Below, in pieces: positions 1 through 9,084 of a stretch of 64,000 nt of DNA. The notes beneath the pieces were generated by a model. The model had not been told where the DNA came from. It worked only from the letters and a program-made list of their open reading frames with translations, and searched no databases. This DNA is from Saccharospirillum mangrovi (GTDB taxonomy: Bacteria > Pseudomonadota > Gammaproteobacteria > Pseudomonadales > Natronospirillaceae), in assembly GCF_003367315.1 (NCBI RefSeq), contig NZ_CP031415.1, positions 680,001 through 744,000 of the forward strand, in the 5' to 3' direction. How positions within the stretch are numbered: position 1 is the first letter of the stretch; each line of letters opens with the position of its first letter. A program made the position numbers and the translations under genes.

Positions 1-202
1 CGCTGAACGACGTTAATCGATCGGGTGTTTGCCATTGGGTTAATGTCTGGCTTGCCCAGTCGAACCGAAACAACTGACTTTCATGAATATCGGTCCACCA
101 GAGTGTCTGGCTCGGCGCGTGCCACTGGACACCTTCACCAAGATGGTTCGCCACTTCCAGGCTGAACAGCAGTTCCAATTCGGTTTCCTGTGGAGCGCTC
201 AT
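1..202 (-). CDS. SMP-30/gluconolactonase family protein (N-terminal part, cut by window edge)
   Basis: The first 67 codons of a minus-strand gene are visible; the rest lies beyond the window. The protein opens MSAPQETELELLFS and continues with an EGVQWHAPSQTLWWTDIH stretch, matching the first blade of SMP-30/gluconolaconase/LRE beta-propellers (metal-ligand Glu in the L-GEG-x-W motif). An AAGGAAAG ribosome site lies upstream of the ATG at 202. It begins 14 bases after the modC stop on the same strand, so it could be co-transcribed with modABC, although no functional link to molybdate is known. Family members open sugar lactones; the substrate is unknown. A full-length paralogue lies at 61782-62717. 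Confidence 0.75.
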   Translation of the reverse strand, partial: MSAPQETELELLFSLEVANHLGEGVQWHAPSQTLWWTDIHESQLFRFDWASQTLTQWQTPDRLTSFS

Positions 203-215
203 GAATCGTCTTTCC

Positions 216-1298
216 TTACACAATGCCGGGGCGTAATAACGCCGTGGTTTTTATCTGTGCCCAAACCGACTGGCCGGGTTTGAGTTGCAGCGTTTGCACC
301 GACCGTCGGGTCAGTTGCGCGAGCAGGGTTTGTTGTTGGATTTGCACGCGAACCAGTGCCCGCGCTGTATCCAACTGGGTGATGTCCAACACCGTTGCCG
401 GCAGGCGATTGAGGATGCTGGAATCGTGCGCTTCGCTCAGCGTCAGGCTGACATCGCGCGCCAGAATGCGCACGCGGACGGTGGCGGTCAGCGGCTCGCC
501 ATCGTCGGGAAGCCACAGAGACCAGCCGTTTAATGACAGTCGCATCAGGCCATCGTCGGCGCGTTCTGCGCGGTGGCCGTCGAGCACAACGCCTTGCTGC
601 TCGCCCAGTTGCAACGGGTCGTCCGCGCGCAGTAACAGCTCACTCAACGGGCCGCTGTCGGAAACCTGGCCGTCGCGCAGTAACACCAGATGGTCGGCCA
701 GGCGTTGTACTTCGTCGATGGCGTGGCTGACGTACAGAATCGGCCGGCCGAATTCACGATGCAGACGTTCGAGATACGGCAAAATATCGGCGCGGCGTTG
801 CGCGTCGAGCGCCGACAGTGGTTCGTCCATCAGCAACAATTGCGGGTTGATTAAAAGCGCCCGGGCGATAGCAACGCGCTGGCGTTCGCCGCCGGATAAC
901 TGCGCCGGTCGGCGCGTCATTAATGGCTGCAAACCGAGCAACTCAATGACCGCGTCTTGAGTCAGCGCTGCTTCGCCAGTGTCGGCGCGTTGGCGTGCGT
1001 AATTCAGATTGCCGGCCACGCTCAAATGGTCGAACAGACTGGCTTCCTGGAAGACATAACCGAGCGGCCGTTGGTGCGTGGGTCGCCACTGGTGTTCGTC
1101 CTGCCAAACGTTACCAGCGACTGACACCCGGCCGGATTGCGGGCGTTCCAACCCGGCGACGCAGCGCAGCAACGTCGTCTTGCCGCAACCGGATGGGCCG
1201 TAAATGGCGGTAATGCCCTGGCCGGGCAGAACGAGATCGACGTTCAGTTCAAAGTCGGCATAACGATGGTTAAGGCGCAGCTCAATGGCGTTGGTCAT
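216..1298 (-). CDS. modC: Molybdate ABC transporter ATP-binding protein ModC
   Basis: This 360-residue cytoplasmic ATPase powers molybdate (or tungstate) import. Visible motifs are Walker [10 protein letters not shown] at about residues 34-42, the ABC signature LSGGE at 134-138, Walker B LLLMDEP at 154-160 and a switch His in the YVSHAIDE stretch. The C-terminal third (about 225-355) fits the TOBE/Mop domain typical of ModC, which separates it from generic ABC ATPases. The start overlaps the modB stop by four bases (ATGA), indicating translational coupling in a modABC operon. No ModE-type operator was recognised upstream of modA. Confidence 0.93.
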   Translation of the reverse strand: MTNAIELRLNHRYADFELNVDLVLPGQGITAIYGPSGCGKTTLLRCVAGLERPQSGRVSVAGNVWQDEHQWRPTHQRPLGYVFQEASLFDHLSVAGNLNYARQRADTGEAALTQDAVIELLGLQPLMTRRPAQLSGGERQRVAIARALLINPQLLLMDEPLSALDAQRRADILPYLERLHREFGRPILYVSHAIDEVQRLADHLVLLRDGQVSDSGPLSELLLRADDPLQLGEQQGVVLDGHRAERADDGLMRLSLNGWSLWLPDDGEPLTATVRVRILARDVSLTLSEAHDSSILNRLPATVLDITQLDTARALVRVQIQQQTLLAQLTRRSVQTLQLKPGQSVWAQIKTTALLRPGIV

Positions 1299-1987
1299 CG
1301 GCCGCCCCAGCTCAACGTCGTGGCTCGCCGTTGCAGTGTGTAGAGCGCTGCCAGCACGACAAACGCGAAGATCACCAACACCGCCGCCAATGCATGCGCC
1401 TGGTCGTACGCCAGTGCTTCAACGTGGTCGTAAATTTGTACCGAGGCGACGCGCGTCTGGCCGGCGATGTTGCCGCCGATCATCAACACCACACCGAATT
1501 CGCCGACGGTGTGCGCAAAGCCAAGCACCGCTGCACTGATAAAACCCGGTCGCGCCAATGGTACGGCGACACTCCAGAACCGATCCCAGGGGCTGGCGCG
1601 CAACGTCGCGGCTGCCTCCAACGGCCGGTTTCCGAGTGCCTGAAAGGCGTTCTGAATCGGTTGCACCACAAAGGGCAGTGAATAGATGACAGAGCCAACC
1701 ACCAGACCGGCAAAGGTGAACGGCAATAAACCCAGTCCGAGTGATTGCGTCAGTTGCCCGATCGGGCCATTAGGCCCCAGTGAAATCAGCAGATAAAAGC
1801 CCAGCACCGACGGCGGTAACACCAAGGGCATTGCCACCAAGGCCGCCACCGGGCCTTTCAGCCAGGAGTGCGTGCGCGCCAACCACCAGGCCAATGGGGT
1901 GCCGAACAACAGTAACACCAGCGTGCTGACACTGGCTAAACGCAGCGTCAACCAGAGCGCGCTCCAGTCGGCCGCGCTGAGATTCAC
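1295..1987 (-). CDS. modB: Molybdate ABC transporter permease ModB
   Basis: A 230-residue inner-membrane permease with about five hydrophobic segments. It carries the permease EAA loop ([20 protein letters not shown], about residues 124-143) that docks onto ModC. Size and the order modA-modB-modC match the standard molybdate importer. It overlaps modA upstream (ATGA at 1984-1987) and modC downstream, so the three genes are translated as a coupled unit. Confidence 0.93.
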   Translation of the reverse strand: MNLSAADWSALWLTLRLASVSTLVLLLFGTPLAWWLARTHSWLKGPVAALVAMPLVLPPSVLGFYLLISLGPNGPIGQLTQSLGLGLLPFTFAGLVVGSVIYSLPFVVQPIQNAFQALGNRPLEAAATLRASPWDRFWSVAVPLARPGFISAAVLGFAHTVGEFGVVLMIGGNIAGQTRVASVQIYDHVEALAYDQAHALAAVLVIFAFVVLAALYTLQRRATTLSWGGR

Positions 1988-2742
1988 AGCGAGGCTTCCA
2001 GTCGGTAGCCGAAGTGTTCAATCAAGATGGCGGCATCTTCACTGCGCAGGTACGCCAATAGTTCACGAGCGGCGGGATTATCGGCGGCGCGGTTGAGCAG
2101 CACTGCATCCTGGCGGATGGGCGAATAATATTGGCTGGGCACGATCCAGCCGGTGCCTTCTTCGACGCGGCCGTCCTGCAATATTTGCGACAAGGCCACG
2201 AAGCCGATGTCGGCATTGCCGGTGGCGACGAACTGATGCGTTTGCGCGATGTTCTGGCCCTGCACCGTTTTGTTTTGCACCGCCTCGGTCAGCCTGAGTT
2301 TTTCCAACACTTCCATCGCCGCTTCGCCGTAAGGCGCCAGTCGCGGATTCGCCACCGCCAGGCGATTGAAATCGCCACTGCGCAACAGCGCTTCGGCGTC
2401 GCTAAAGCGATGGGGCGTTGCCGACCACAGCGCCAGCGCACCGACGGCGTAAGTGAATTGCGAATCGGCAACGGCAGAACCGGACTCAATCAGTGCCGTG
2501 GGTTTGGCCTCGTCGGCGGACAAAAACACATCGAAGGGCGCGCCGTTTTGAATCTGCGCGAACAACTGACCGGAAGAACCAAAGGACAGTTCCAGATGAT
2601 GGCCGCTGCGCGTTTCGAAAACCTCAGCCAGTGCCTGCATCGGTCGGGTGAAATTAGCAGCAACGGCCACGTGAAGGGTGTCGGCCCACAACGATTGGGC
2701 CATGACGAAAAACAAAAAACCACTCAGCAAACGCGCAAACAT
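1984..2742 (-). CDS. modA: Molybdate-binding periplasmic protein ModA
   Basis: A 252-residue substrate-binding protein with an N-terminal signal peptide (hydrophobic run [18 protein letters not shown], cleavage probably after Ala-20). The mature start [17 protein letters not shown] and the [24 protein letters not shown] region are characteristic of ModA, where Ser and main-chain groups bind the oxyanion. It is the first gene of the minus-strand mod operon. About 145 bases separate it from the divergent gene at 2887. Confidence 0.94.
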   Translation of the reverse strand: MFARLLSGFLFFVMAQSLWADTLHVAVAANFTRPMQALAEVFETRSGHHLELSFGSSGQLFAQIQNGAPFDVFLSADEAKPTALIESGSAVADSQFTYAVGALALWSATPHRFSDAEALLRSGDFNRLAVANPRLAPYGEAAMEVLEKLRLTEAVQNKTVQGQNIAQTHQFVATGNADIGFVALSQILQDGRVEEGTGWIVPSQYYSPIRQDAVLLNRAADNPAARELLAYLRSEDAAILIEHFGYRLEASL

Positions 2743-2886
2743 ACTTATCTACAGTCGAAAAAATCAGCCGACATCATTGTCGATCAGGCCAACGCAGGCA
2801 AGACGCGCCGTTCGCGCAAGGTGGTATGGACGCGCCGCCGGTGCGCTTCTAAAGTGCGGCGTTACAAGAATAATTGGAACTGACTG

Positions 2887-4044
2887 ATGTCTAAGCCCTG
2901 CACCATTCACGACTACCAACAACTCGCCCGCCGCCGCGTACCGCGCATGTTCTACGACTACGCCGACTCCGGCTCCTGGAGCGAATCGACTTACCGCGCT
3001 AACGAAGCCGACTTCGACCGCCTGAAATTCCGCCAGCGCGTCGCCGTCGACATGACCAACCGCACCACCCAAACCACCATGATCGGTCAGACCGTCGCCA
3101 TGCCCGTCGCACTGGCACCGACCGGACTCACCGGCATGCAATGGGCCGATGGCGAAATCAAGGCCGCCCGCGCCGCCGAACAATTTGGTGTGCCATTCAC
3201 GCTGTCGACGATGAGCATCTGTTCGATCGAAGACATCGCTGCGCACACCTCGAAACCCTTCTGGTTCCAGTTGTACGTGATGCGCGACCGCGACTTTATC
3301 GGTCGCTTAATCGACCGCGCCAAAGCCGCCGGCTGTTCGGCGCTGGTGATCACGCTCGATCTCCAGATTCTCGGCCAACGCCACAAAGACCTTCGCAACG
3401 GCTTGTCCGCACCGCCGAAATTCACGCTGAATTCGATGCTGCAATTAATGAGCAAACCGGCCTGGGGTTTGCGCATGCTGGGCACCAAACGCCACGGCTT
3501 TGGCAACATCGTCGGGCATGTATCCGGGGTGGCGGACCTGTCATCGCTGTCGGAATGGACCGCGAAACAGTTCGACCCGAAACTCTCCTGGGACGACATT
3601 GCCTGGATCAAAGAACGCTGGGGCGGGCCGGTCATTCTGAAAGGCATCATGGACCCGGAAGACGCCAAGTCAGCGGTGAAAACCGGAGCCGATGCGATCA
3701 TCGTCTCCAACCACGGCGGCCGCCAACTGGACGGCGCACCGTCAAGCATCGAAGCCTTACCGGCGATTCTCGACGCCGTCGGCAACGACATCGAAGTGCA
3801 CTTCGACGGCGGCATCCGCAGCGGCCAGCAAATCCTCAAAGCCATCGCCCTCGGCGCGAAAAGCACTTACATCGGCCGGGCGTTTTTGTACGGCCTGGGT
3901 GCGGCGGGCGAGCGCGGCGTGACCGATGTGCTGAACATTCTGCATAAGGAATTGGACATCAGCATGGCGCTCTGTGGTGAGCGGGATATTCGGAACGTGG
4001 GGTTGCATAATCTGGTGAACCCGGGTGTTTTTAGCGTCGAGTAA
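2887..4044 (+). CDS. FMN-dependent alpha-hydroxy-acid dehydrogenase (L-lactate dehydrogenase type)
   Basis: A 385-residue TIM-barrel flavoenzyme of the LldD/glycolate oxidase family, which oxidises L-2-hydroxy acids to 2-oxo acids and passes electrons to quinone or oxygen. The N-terminus IHDYQQLARRRVPRMFYDYADSG is the family opening. The catalytic His lies in SNHGGRQLDG (His about residue 276), followed by the FMN-phosphate loop DGGIRSGQQILKAIALGA. The length fits LldD. No lctP permease or lldR regulator lies next to it, so the physiological substrate (lactate, glycolate, mandelate) is undetermined. It is divergent from modA. Confidence 0.88.
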   Translation: MSKPCTIHDYQQLARRRVPRMFYDYADSGSWSESTYRANEADFDRLKFRQRVAVDMTNRTTQTTMIGQTVAMPVALAPTGLTGMQWADGEIKAARAAEQFGVPFTLSTMSICSIEDIAAHTSKPFWFQLYVMRDRDFIGRLIDRAKAAGCSALVITLDLQILGQRHKDLRNGLSAPPKFTLNSMLQLMSKPAWGLRMLGTKRHGFGNIVGHVSGVADLSSLSEWTAKQFDPKLSWDDIAWIKERWGGPVILKGIMDPEDAKSAVKTGADAIIVSNHGGRQLDGAPSSIEALPAILDAVGNDIEVHFDGGIRSGQQILKAIALGAKSTYIGRAFLYGLGAAGERGVTDVLNILHKELDISMALCGERDIRNVGLHNLVNPGVFSVE

Positions 4045-4090
4045 GTGGTGTTAACTCATTGCCTCGACCAAGGCTTTGATTCAATCTAGA

Positions 4091-4126
4091 AACTATAAAG
4101 TAGTTTTTGTTTTCTACTTTATAGTT
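4091..4126. promoter_or_regulatory. Perfect 13-bp inverted repeat upstream of the winged-helix/nucleotidyltransferase cassette
   Basis: The arms AACTATAAAGTAG (4091-4103) and CTACTTTATAGTT (4114-4126) are exact reverse complements, separated by a 10-base T-rich spacer. The element lies about 25 bases before the winged-helix gene, so it may be its autoregulatory operator. A T-rich loop and no U-tract on the plus strand make a simple terminator for the upstream gene less likely. A similar half-site, GTAGTTTATA, follows at about 4142-4151. Confidence 0.55.
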
Positions 4127-4151
4127 AATAAAAACCCTAATGTAGTTTATA

Positions 4152-4532
4152 TTGATCGGATCGTGGCTTTATAGGGCGTTCGTCGTGTTCGTGCTCAAAG
4201 GCGTGTTACGGGCGGAGTCTCAGGAAAAAATTCTGATTTATCTGCTATTGAGAGGCGATGGCTACAGCAAAGCCATCGCCGATTTCTATGGTGTTCCACT
4301 GACGCCGGTGCAAAAGCAATTACTCCGGTTGGAAAGCGATGGCGTTGTGGTGAGCCAGCAGATTGGCAAGGTGAGGAATTACCAACTGAACCCACGCTAT
4401 CCGTTTATCGCGCCATTAAAAGAATTGCTGAACATGGCCATAGAGGCCTACCCGGATGAGGTGATCAAAAGCCTTTTGATTCGTCGAACCCGGCCCCGAG
4501 CGGCAGGAAAGCCCACTGTTTTGTCAAAGTAA
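4152..4532 (+). CDS. Winged-helix DNA-binding protein, probable antitoxin/repressor of the downstream nucleotidyltransferase
   Basis: A 126-residue protein whose middle (about residues 22-75) reads as a winged helix: QEKILIYLLLRGDGYSKAIA, then YGVPLTPVQKQLLRLESDGV (recognition helix) and VVSQQIGKVRNYQLNP (wing). This resembles ArsR/MarR-like helix-turn-helix proteins. The listed start is TTG at 4152; a GTG at 4186 is an alternative and neither has a strong ribosome site. It ends 24 bases before the nucleotidyltransferase gene and follows a perfect inverted repeat. The arrangement resembles AbiEi/AbiEii-type pairs, in which the winged-helix partner represses and neutralises a nucleotidyltransferase toxin. 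That role is inferred, not shown. Confidence 0.6.
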   Translation: MIGSWLYRAFVVFVLKGVLRAESQEKILIYLLLRGDGYSKAIADFYGVPLTPVQKQLLRLESDGVVVSQQIGKVRNYQLNPRYPFIAPLKELLNMAIEAYPDEVIKSLLIRRTRPRAAGKPTVLSK

Positions 4533-4556
4533 GACCACGGCGCCAAGGGATAGATC

Positions 4557-5162
4557 ATGGAAGATTTCAAAACGACCGGCATTACTGAACTGGCCGCTGT
4601 TGTTGCCGAACACCTGCAAGACTGGGATATCGAGGTCGTATTGGTGGGTGGCTTGGCGGTGGAAATATATTCGCAGAACCTCTATCTCACCCAGGATATT
4701 GACCTGGTTAATACCAATTACCAGTCACCACAGTTATTAAGCACGGCCATGGCTGAGCTGGGTTTTTTTAAGCAAGGGCGTGTCTACGTCAATACCACGA
4801 CGGATATTGTGGTTGAGTTCCCCGCCGCGCCACTTTCTGTTGGTGATGAACTCATTACCGAGATCAATAAAATCCAGGTCGCCAATAAAAGCCTGCCCAT
4901 CCTGACGGTGTCGGATGTTATCAAGGATCGCCTGTCCGCTTTTCTACATTGGCAAGATCGCCAGTCTCTGATTCAGGCCGTTGCCGTCATGCGAAAGCAC
5001 CAACAAAGGCCGGAAGATTTTTATGATTTCATTCGTAGAGAAGGCAGCGACACGGAAGTTTCATTGCTGACTGCTCTGTATCAGACGGCCAGTGCCCAAG
5101 ACGCAAATACCATGGATGAGCTGGAAACTATCCTGGTCTCCATGTTGATTTCACCGCAGTAA
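4557..5162 (+). CDS. Nucleotidyltransferase-fold protein, probable toxin of a type IV-like toxin-antitoxin pair
   Basis: A 201-residue protein. Residues about 28-52 carry the polymerase-beta-type minimal nucleotidyltransferase signature: VVLVGGLAVEIYSQ followed by LTQDIDLV (GG...DxD). A possible third acidic residue lies in TTDIVVEF. This is the pattern of DUF6036/AbiEii/MenT-like proteins, which transfer nucleotides to tRNA or other targets. The remaining helical half (about 110-200) is unassigned. An AAGGGA ribosome site precedes the ATG. Base composition looks more AT-rich than the flanking genes, suggesting horizontal acquisition together with the winged-helix gene. A non-toxic housekeeping nucleotidyltransferase is the alternative. 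Confidence 0.62.
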   Translation: MEDFKTTGITELAAVVAEHLQDWDIEVVLVGGLAVEIYSQNLYLTQDIDLVNTNYQSPQLLSTAMAELGFFKQGRVYVNTTTDIVVEFPAAPLSVGDELITEINKIQVANKSLPILTVSDVIKDRLSAFLHWQDRQSLIQAVAVMRKHQQRPEDFYDFIRREGSDTEVSLLTALYQTASAQDANTMDELETILVSMLISPQ

Positions 5163-5306
5163 TAAACTCCGTGGTCATGCTTGCGCCACTTGTATTGCGA
5201 CCGGAGTAGCGCGTCGCTGCCTTGCTCAGATCAGACTCGGAGCCAGCTGCGACGTTCTTTATACTGGCGTCAGTTTTACTGATGCCATTTACCCGGAAGG
5301 AAGACC

Positions 5307-5975
5307 ATGTCTCTGTTACCCGCCGTTGAACTGCAAACCCGTCCTAACCCGAACGCGACCGTTATCTGGCTGCACGGTCTGGGTGCCGACGGTCACGATT
5401 TCGAACCCATCGTGCCGGAACTGCAATTGGACGATCTGGCGGTGCGGTTTATTTTCCCGCACGCACCATCGAGACCGGTGACGGTTAACGGCGGTATGCG
5501 TATGCCGGCCTGGTACGACATCATCGCCATCGACATCGACCGCACCATCGACACCGCCCAACTGATGGCTTCGGCGGATGCGATTGATGCTTTTATCGCG
5601 CGCGAACGCGAGCGTGGCATCGATAGCCGGCGCATTGTTATTGCCGGGTTTTCTCAAGGCGGGGCGGTGGCCTACGAATGCGCGTTGCGGCATCCCGAGC
5701 CGTTGGCGGGTTTGCTGGCGCTGTCGACGTATTTCGCCACCGAAGCGACCAACCGCGCCAGCGATGCCAACCGTCGAATGCCGATTCTGAGTTGCCACGG
5801 CATGCTCGATCCGGTGGTGCCCGAAACGCTCGGGCGCAAGGCGGTCATGGGATTGAAAGCTGACGGTTACGACGTTGAGTATCGCACCTACCCGATGCCA
5901 CACAGTGTGGCACCGGAGGAGATTCGCGACATCGCCGTCTGGTTGCGCCAGCGGCTTACGGCGCCGCTGGACTGA
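5307..5975 (+). CDS. Alpha/beta-hydrolase, phospholipase/carboxylesterase family
   Basis: A 222-residue cytoplasmic esterase of the EstB/acyl-protein thioesterase-like family (Abhydrolase_2). The opening TVIWLHGLGADGHDFEPIVP supplies the oxyanion region. The nucleophile is Ser-116 in GFSQGG, with Asp-168 in HGMLDPVVP and His-199 in PMPHSV completing a normal triad. It hydrolyses short-chain carboxylic or thio-esters; the natural substrate is unknown. A good GGAAGGA ribosome site precedes the ATG. It ends six bases before the convergent ABC permease gene. Confidence 0.9.
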   Translation: MSLLPAVELQTRPNPNATVIWLHGLGADGHDFEPIVPELQLDDLAVRFIFPHAPSRPVTVNGGMRMPAWYDIIAIDIDRTIDTAQLMASADAIDAFIARERERGIDSRRIVIAGFSQGGAVAYECALRHPEPLAGLLALSTYFATEATNRASDANRRMPILSCHGMLDPVVPETLGRKAVMGLKADGYDVEYRTYPMPHSVAPEEIRDIAVWLRQRLTAPLD

Positions 5976-5981
5976 CAGCGC

Positions 5982-6833
5982 TTAGCGCTGACGGCGATAC
6001 AACATCATCGTCAGCGGGCCAAAGATGGCGGTCAGCACGAGTGGCGTCAGCAAGGTGATCAACAAGCCGTCCATGCTTGGCTCGCCGGCCAGAATGGCGC
6101 GCAGTGTTGTCACCAGATGCGCCACTGGGTTCACCTCGATAAACGCCTGCAACCAGCCGGGCATTGTTGCCGGATCGACAAAGATGTTGGAGGCGAAGGT
6201 CACCGGCATCAGTACCAGCCAACTCAACGTCATCACCGCGCCGGGTGTGCGCAACAGCAAACCGAGCGTGGTGAACACCCAGCCGGCGCCGAAGGCGAAC
6301 ACGTTCAACAGCGCAATCGCCAACACCACCGACAAGACGCCGCCGCCCGGCCGGTAACCCAGCAGCAAGCCAATCAAACAGACGATCAGCGACGAGCCGG
6401 TGTAGCGAATCAAATCGCCCGCCATGGCGCCGACCAACGGCGACGGCCGCCACACCGGCATTGATTTGAAGCGGTCGTAAATGCCTTTGCCGATGTCGGT
6501 GTTCAGCGTCACGCCGGTGTAGATGGTGGTGAACACGACCGTCTGCGCCAGAATGCCCGGCAGCAGAAACACCAGATATTCCTGCGGCGAACCGGCGAGT
6601 GCGCCGCCGAACAAAAAGGTGAACATGACGGTGAACATCACCGGCGTGATCACTACATCGAACAACTGTTCCGGCACGTGTTTGATTTTCAGCAAAGCGC
6701 GCCAGGCGAAGGTTGCCAGGTTCGACGCCGTGCCGGGCAGCGCCGGTGCGGTTTGCTGCATCAGGGCGTGCAGGTCGAGCGCGGGTTTGGTCGGCTGGGC
6801 GTTGCCAACGGCGACACTGGTTTGATCGGTCAT
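5982..6833 (-). CDS. ABC-2 type transporter permease (DrrB-like)
   Basis: A 283-residue inner-membrane protein with six predicted hydrophobic segments and the ABC-2 layout. The stretches TPVMFTVMFTFLFGGALAGS and LVFLLPGILAQTVVFTTIYTG are typical of DrrB/daunorubicin-resistance-type permeases. It partners the ATPase encoded just upstream, with a four-base ATGA overlap at 6830-6833. The pair probably exports a hydrophobic compound or lipid; nothing in the context identifies the cargo. Confidence 0.86.
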   Translation of the reverse strand: MTDQTSVAVGNAQPTKPALDLHALMQQTAPALPGTASNLATFAWRALLKIKHVPEQLFDVVITPVMFTVMFTFLFGGALAGSPQEYLVFLLPGILAQTVVFTTIYTGVTLNTDIGKGIYDRFKSMPVWRPSPLVGAMAGDLIRYTGSSLIVCLIGLLLGYRPGGGVLSVVLAIALLNVFAFGAGWVFTTLGLLLRTPGAVMTLSWLVLMPVTFASNIFVDPATMPGWLQAFIEVNPVAHLVTTLRAILAGEPSMDGLLITLLTPLVLTAIFGPLTMMLYRRQR

Positions 6834-7804
6834 GCGGGCATGTCCTCAGTGGTATCCAATTCCGATGGCTGGCCGGTGAGTGCCAGAAAAACTTCGTCCA
6901 GGCTGGGTTGGCCCAACGCAAAACTCGCCAGCGCGATGCCCGCGTCGTTCAGCCCTTGAATGGCTCGGCTGGCCGCCGCCGCATCGGCGCAGGGCGCGTT
7001 CAGTGACGCCGGTTCCGGCTCTTCGTTGACGCTGGTTTGCAGATGCTGGCTCAGCCAGTCACGCGCGTCCGGCCGTTGCGCCGGATCGACCAGCCGCAGC
7101 CGCAGAATGCCCGATCCAACGGTCTGCTTCAGTTCGCTGCTGGTGCCTTCGGCGATCAGTCGGCCGTGGTCAATGACTGCGATGCGTTCGGCCAGTTGAT
7201 CGGCTTCTTCCAGATATTGAGTGGTCAGCAACACCGTGGTGCCGGCGTTGGCGAGTGCACGCACGATGTCCCAGACCTGATTGCGTGAGCGCGGGTCTAG
7301 GCCGGTGGTGGGCTCATCGAGAAACAGCAGTTCCGGCGGCACGATCAACGAGGCGGCGATGTCGAGCCGGCGGCGCATGCCACCGGAGTAGTGTTTCACT
7401 TGCTTGTCGCCGGCGTCGCTTAAATCGAAGCTGGCTAACAGGGTGTCGGCGCGGTCGCGACCGGCGCGGCCTTTGAAGCCGAGTAACCGGGCCAGCAAGC
7501 GCAGGTTTTCGCGGCCGGTGAGGTCTTCATCGACCGAGGCGAACTGGCCGGTCAGGCTGATGCGTTGGCGAATGGCCTGGGCGTCGCGATGCAGGTCGAG
7601 CCCCAGCACGCTGGCCTCGCCGGCGTCGGGTTGCAGCAGTGTCGCCAACATGCGCACGGTGGTGGTTTTGCCGGCACCGTTCGGGCCGAGTAAGCCATAA
7701 ACGCTGCCGCGCCGGACTTGCAGATCCAGACCGCGAACCGCCTGGGTGTCACCGAAATGTTTGTGCAGGCCCTGAACGTCAATGGCCCATTGCTGAGCGG
7801 ACAT
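6830..7804 (-). CDS. ABC-2 type transporter ATP-binding protein (DrrA-like)
   Basis: A 324-residue ATPase with Walker A GPNGAGKTT, signature YSGGMRRRLDIAASL, Walker B LLFLDEPTTGLDPRSR and the DrrA-type C-terminal extension. The start was set at the ATG at 7804 (MSAQQWAIDVQGL) because an AGGAG ribosome site precedes it; the frame stays open to 7876 but that extension is Arg-rich and unlike the family. It forms a two-gene export operon with the permease and is divergent from the diguanylate cyclase. Confidence 0.87.
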   Translation of the reverse strand: MSAQQWAIDVQGLHKHFGDTQAVRGLDLQVRRGSVYGLLGPNGAGKTTTVRMLATLLQPDAGEASVLGLDLHRDAQAIRQRISLTGQFASVDEDLTGRENLRLLARLLGFKGRAGRDRADTLLASFDLSDAGDKQVKHYSGGMRRRLDIAASLIVPPELLFLDEPTTGLDPRSRNQVWDIVRALANAGTTVLLTTQYLEEADQLAERIAVIDHGRLIAEGTSSELKQTVGSGILRLRLVDPAQRPDARDWLSQHLQTSVNEEPEPASLNAPCADAAAASRAIQGLNDAGIALASFALGQPSLDEVFLALTGQPSELDTTEDMPA

Positions 7805-7974
7805 AAGTTGTCTCCTGAAACGGACGCTTAACACTAGACGCAGCCAGACTCGGCGACCAGCCTTTCGTTGCACCAAAACGGACCGGTTTTGACCGCATTT
7901 TAGGGGGTCGATACCGCTCGCAGCCTTGCTATACTGGCCCTTTCAGCCCAACAGCCTTGGATTGTTTTAAACCC

Positions 7975-9063
7975 ATGGACGAAGCCTCGCCACCGCGTCG
8001 ATTGCCCCGGCTGTTGACCCTCCAAAAACCCAATCGCGTTTCCAAAGACCACTATTTGGAATTTGTGGCGATTCAGGTATCAAGTCTGTTTTCGTTGCTG
8101 GCGCATCTGGTGTTGTTGGCCTTGTACCAGCACTACCAACTCTGGCCGATGGCCGCCTTCAGTGTGATGAGCGTGTTGTTGTGGAGCGCCGCCATTTTTG
8201 CCAACCGGCGCGGTGAACACCTGATATCGGTGGTGCTGGCGTGCTCTGAGTTGTGCGGCTATTCCATTGCGGCGGTGTACTTTCTGGGGCTGGAGTTCGG
8301 CTTTCAGTATTACCTCTGGCCGACGACCTGTCTGGCCATCGTCAATTCGCGGCAGCAAGTGTTGAGCGCAAGTCTGACAGGCCTGGCCTGCATCGGTCTG
8401 TTTCTGGTACTGAATCTGTTGTTTCCCGGCTCGCGCTACGATGGCGGCCTGTTGGAATGGTCGCGCTGGCTGTTCAGCGCCAATGTGATACTGGCGGCAG
8501 CGCCGTTGATTTTGTCGGTGATTCTGGTGCGACGGCAGTTTGAGCGACAACGCCGCGACCTGGTGGAACTGGCAACGCGTGATGAACTGACGCAACTCTA
8601 CAACCGCCGTTATCTGCGCGAATTTCTGCACCCCTGGCGCGCTCAGGCGCGGCGCACTGGCGCCAGCAGCGTCATTGCCATTGGCGACATCGACAACTTC
8701 AAGCCCATTAACGACGAACTCGGCCACGACGTGGGCGACGATGTGCTCAAAGGCGTTGCGGCGTTTTTATTGGATCAGGTACGCGAAGAAGATCTGGTGT
8801 GTCGCTGGGGTGGCGAAGAGTTTGTGATCATTTTCGCCAGCACCAGTCTGGCTCAGGCCGAGCGCATTCTGCGACGTCTGCATGAAGCCATGCCGCAGCA
8901 ACGCTTTATGGACAACGACCGCAGCGTCACCATCAGCTTCGGCGTGACCGATTTCAAAGCGGACGAGGATATGGGCGACGCCCTGGCGCGAGCCGATCAA
9001 TTGCTCTATCGCGCCAAGGCCGGTGGTCGCAACCGCATCGAAGCGGCGCTGGAATCGTCCTGA
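7975..9063 (+). CDS. Membrane-bound diguanylate cyclase (GGDEF)
   Basis: A 362-residue protein. Residues about 20-185 contain roughly six hydrophobic segments (an unnamed membrane sensor), followed by a GGDEF domain. The domain starts at DELTQLYNRRYL and has the active-site motif GGEEF at about residues 279-283, so it should be catalytic and make c-di-GMP. An RxxD inhibitory site (REED) lies five residues before GGEEF, indicating product feedback inhibition. The ATG at 7975 was chosen; an in-frame TTG at 7957 is possible. A TATACT -10-like element lies at about 7930-7935. It probably feeds motility or biofilm control; a chemoreceptor gene is adjacent. Confidence 0.9.
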   Translation: MDEASPPRRLPRLLTLQKPNRVSKDHYLEFVAIQVSSLFSLLAHLVLLALYQHYQLWPMAAFSVMSVLLWSAAIFANRRGEHLISVVLACSELCGYSIAAVYFLGLEFGFQYYLWPTTCLAIVNSRQQVLSASLTGLACIGLFLVLNLLFPGSRYDGGLLEWSRWLFSANVILAAAPLILSVILVRRQFERQRRDLVELATRDELTQLYNRRYLREFLHPWRAQARRTGASSVIAIGDIDNFKPINDELGHDVGDDVLKGVAAFLLDQVREEDLVCRWGGEEFVIIFASTSLAQAERILRRLHEAMPQQRFMDNDRSVTISFGVTDFKADEDMGDALARADQLLYRAKAGGRNRIEAALESS

Positions 9064-9084
9064 TTTCAGCGGTTGAGACAGAAC

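Noticed and set aside
2743-2886. ModE operator upstream of modA
   Set aside because: No palindrome close to the ModE consensus was recognised in the divergent region.
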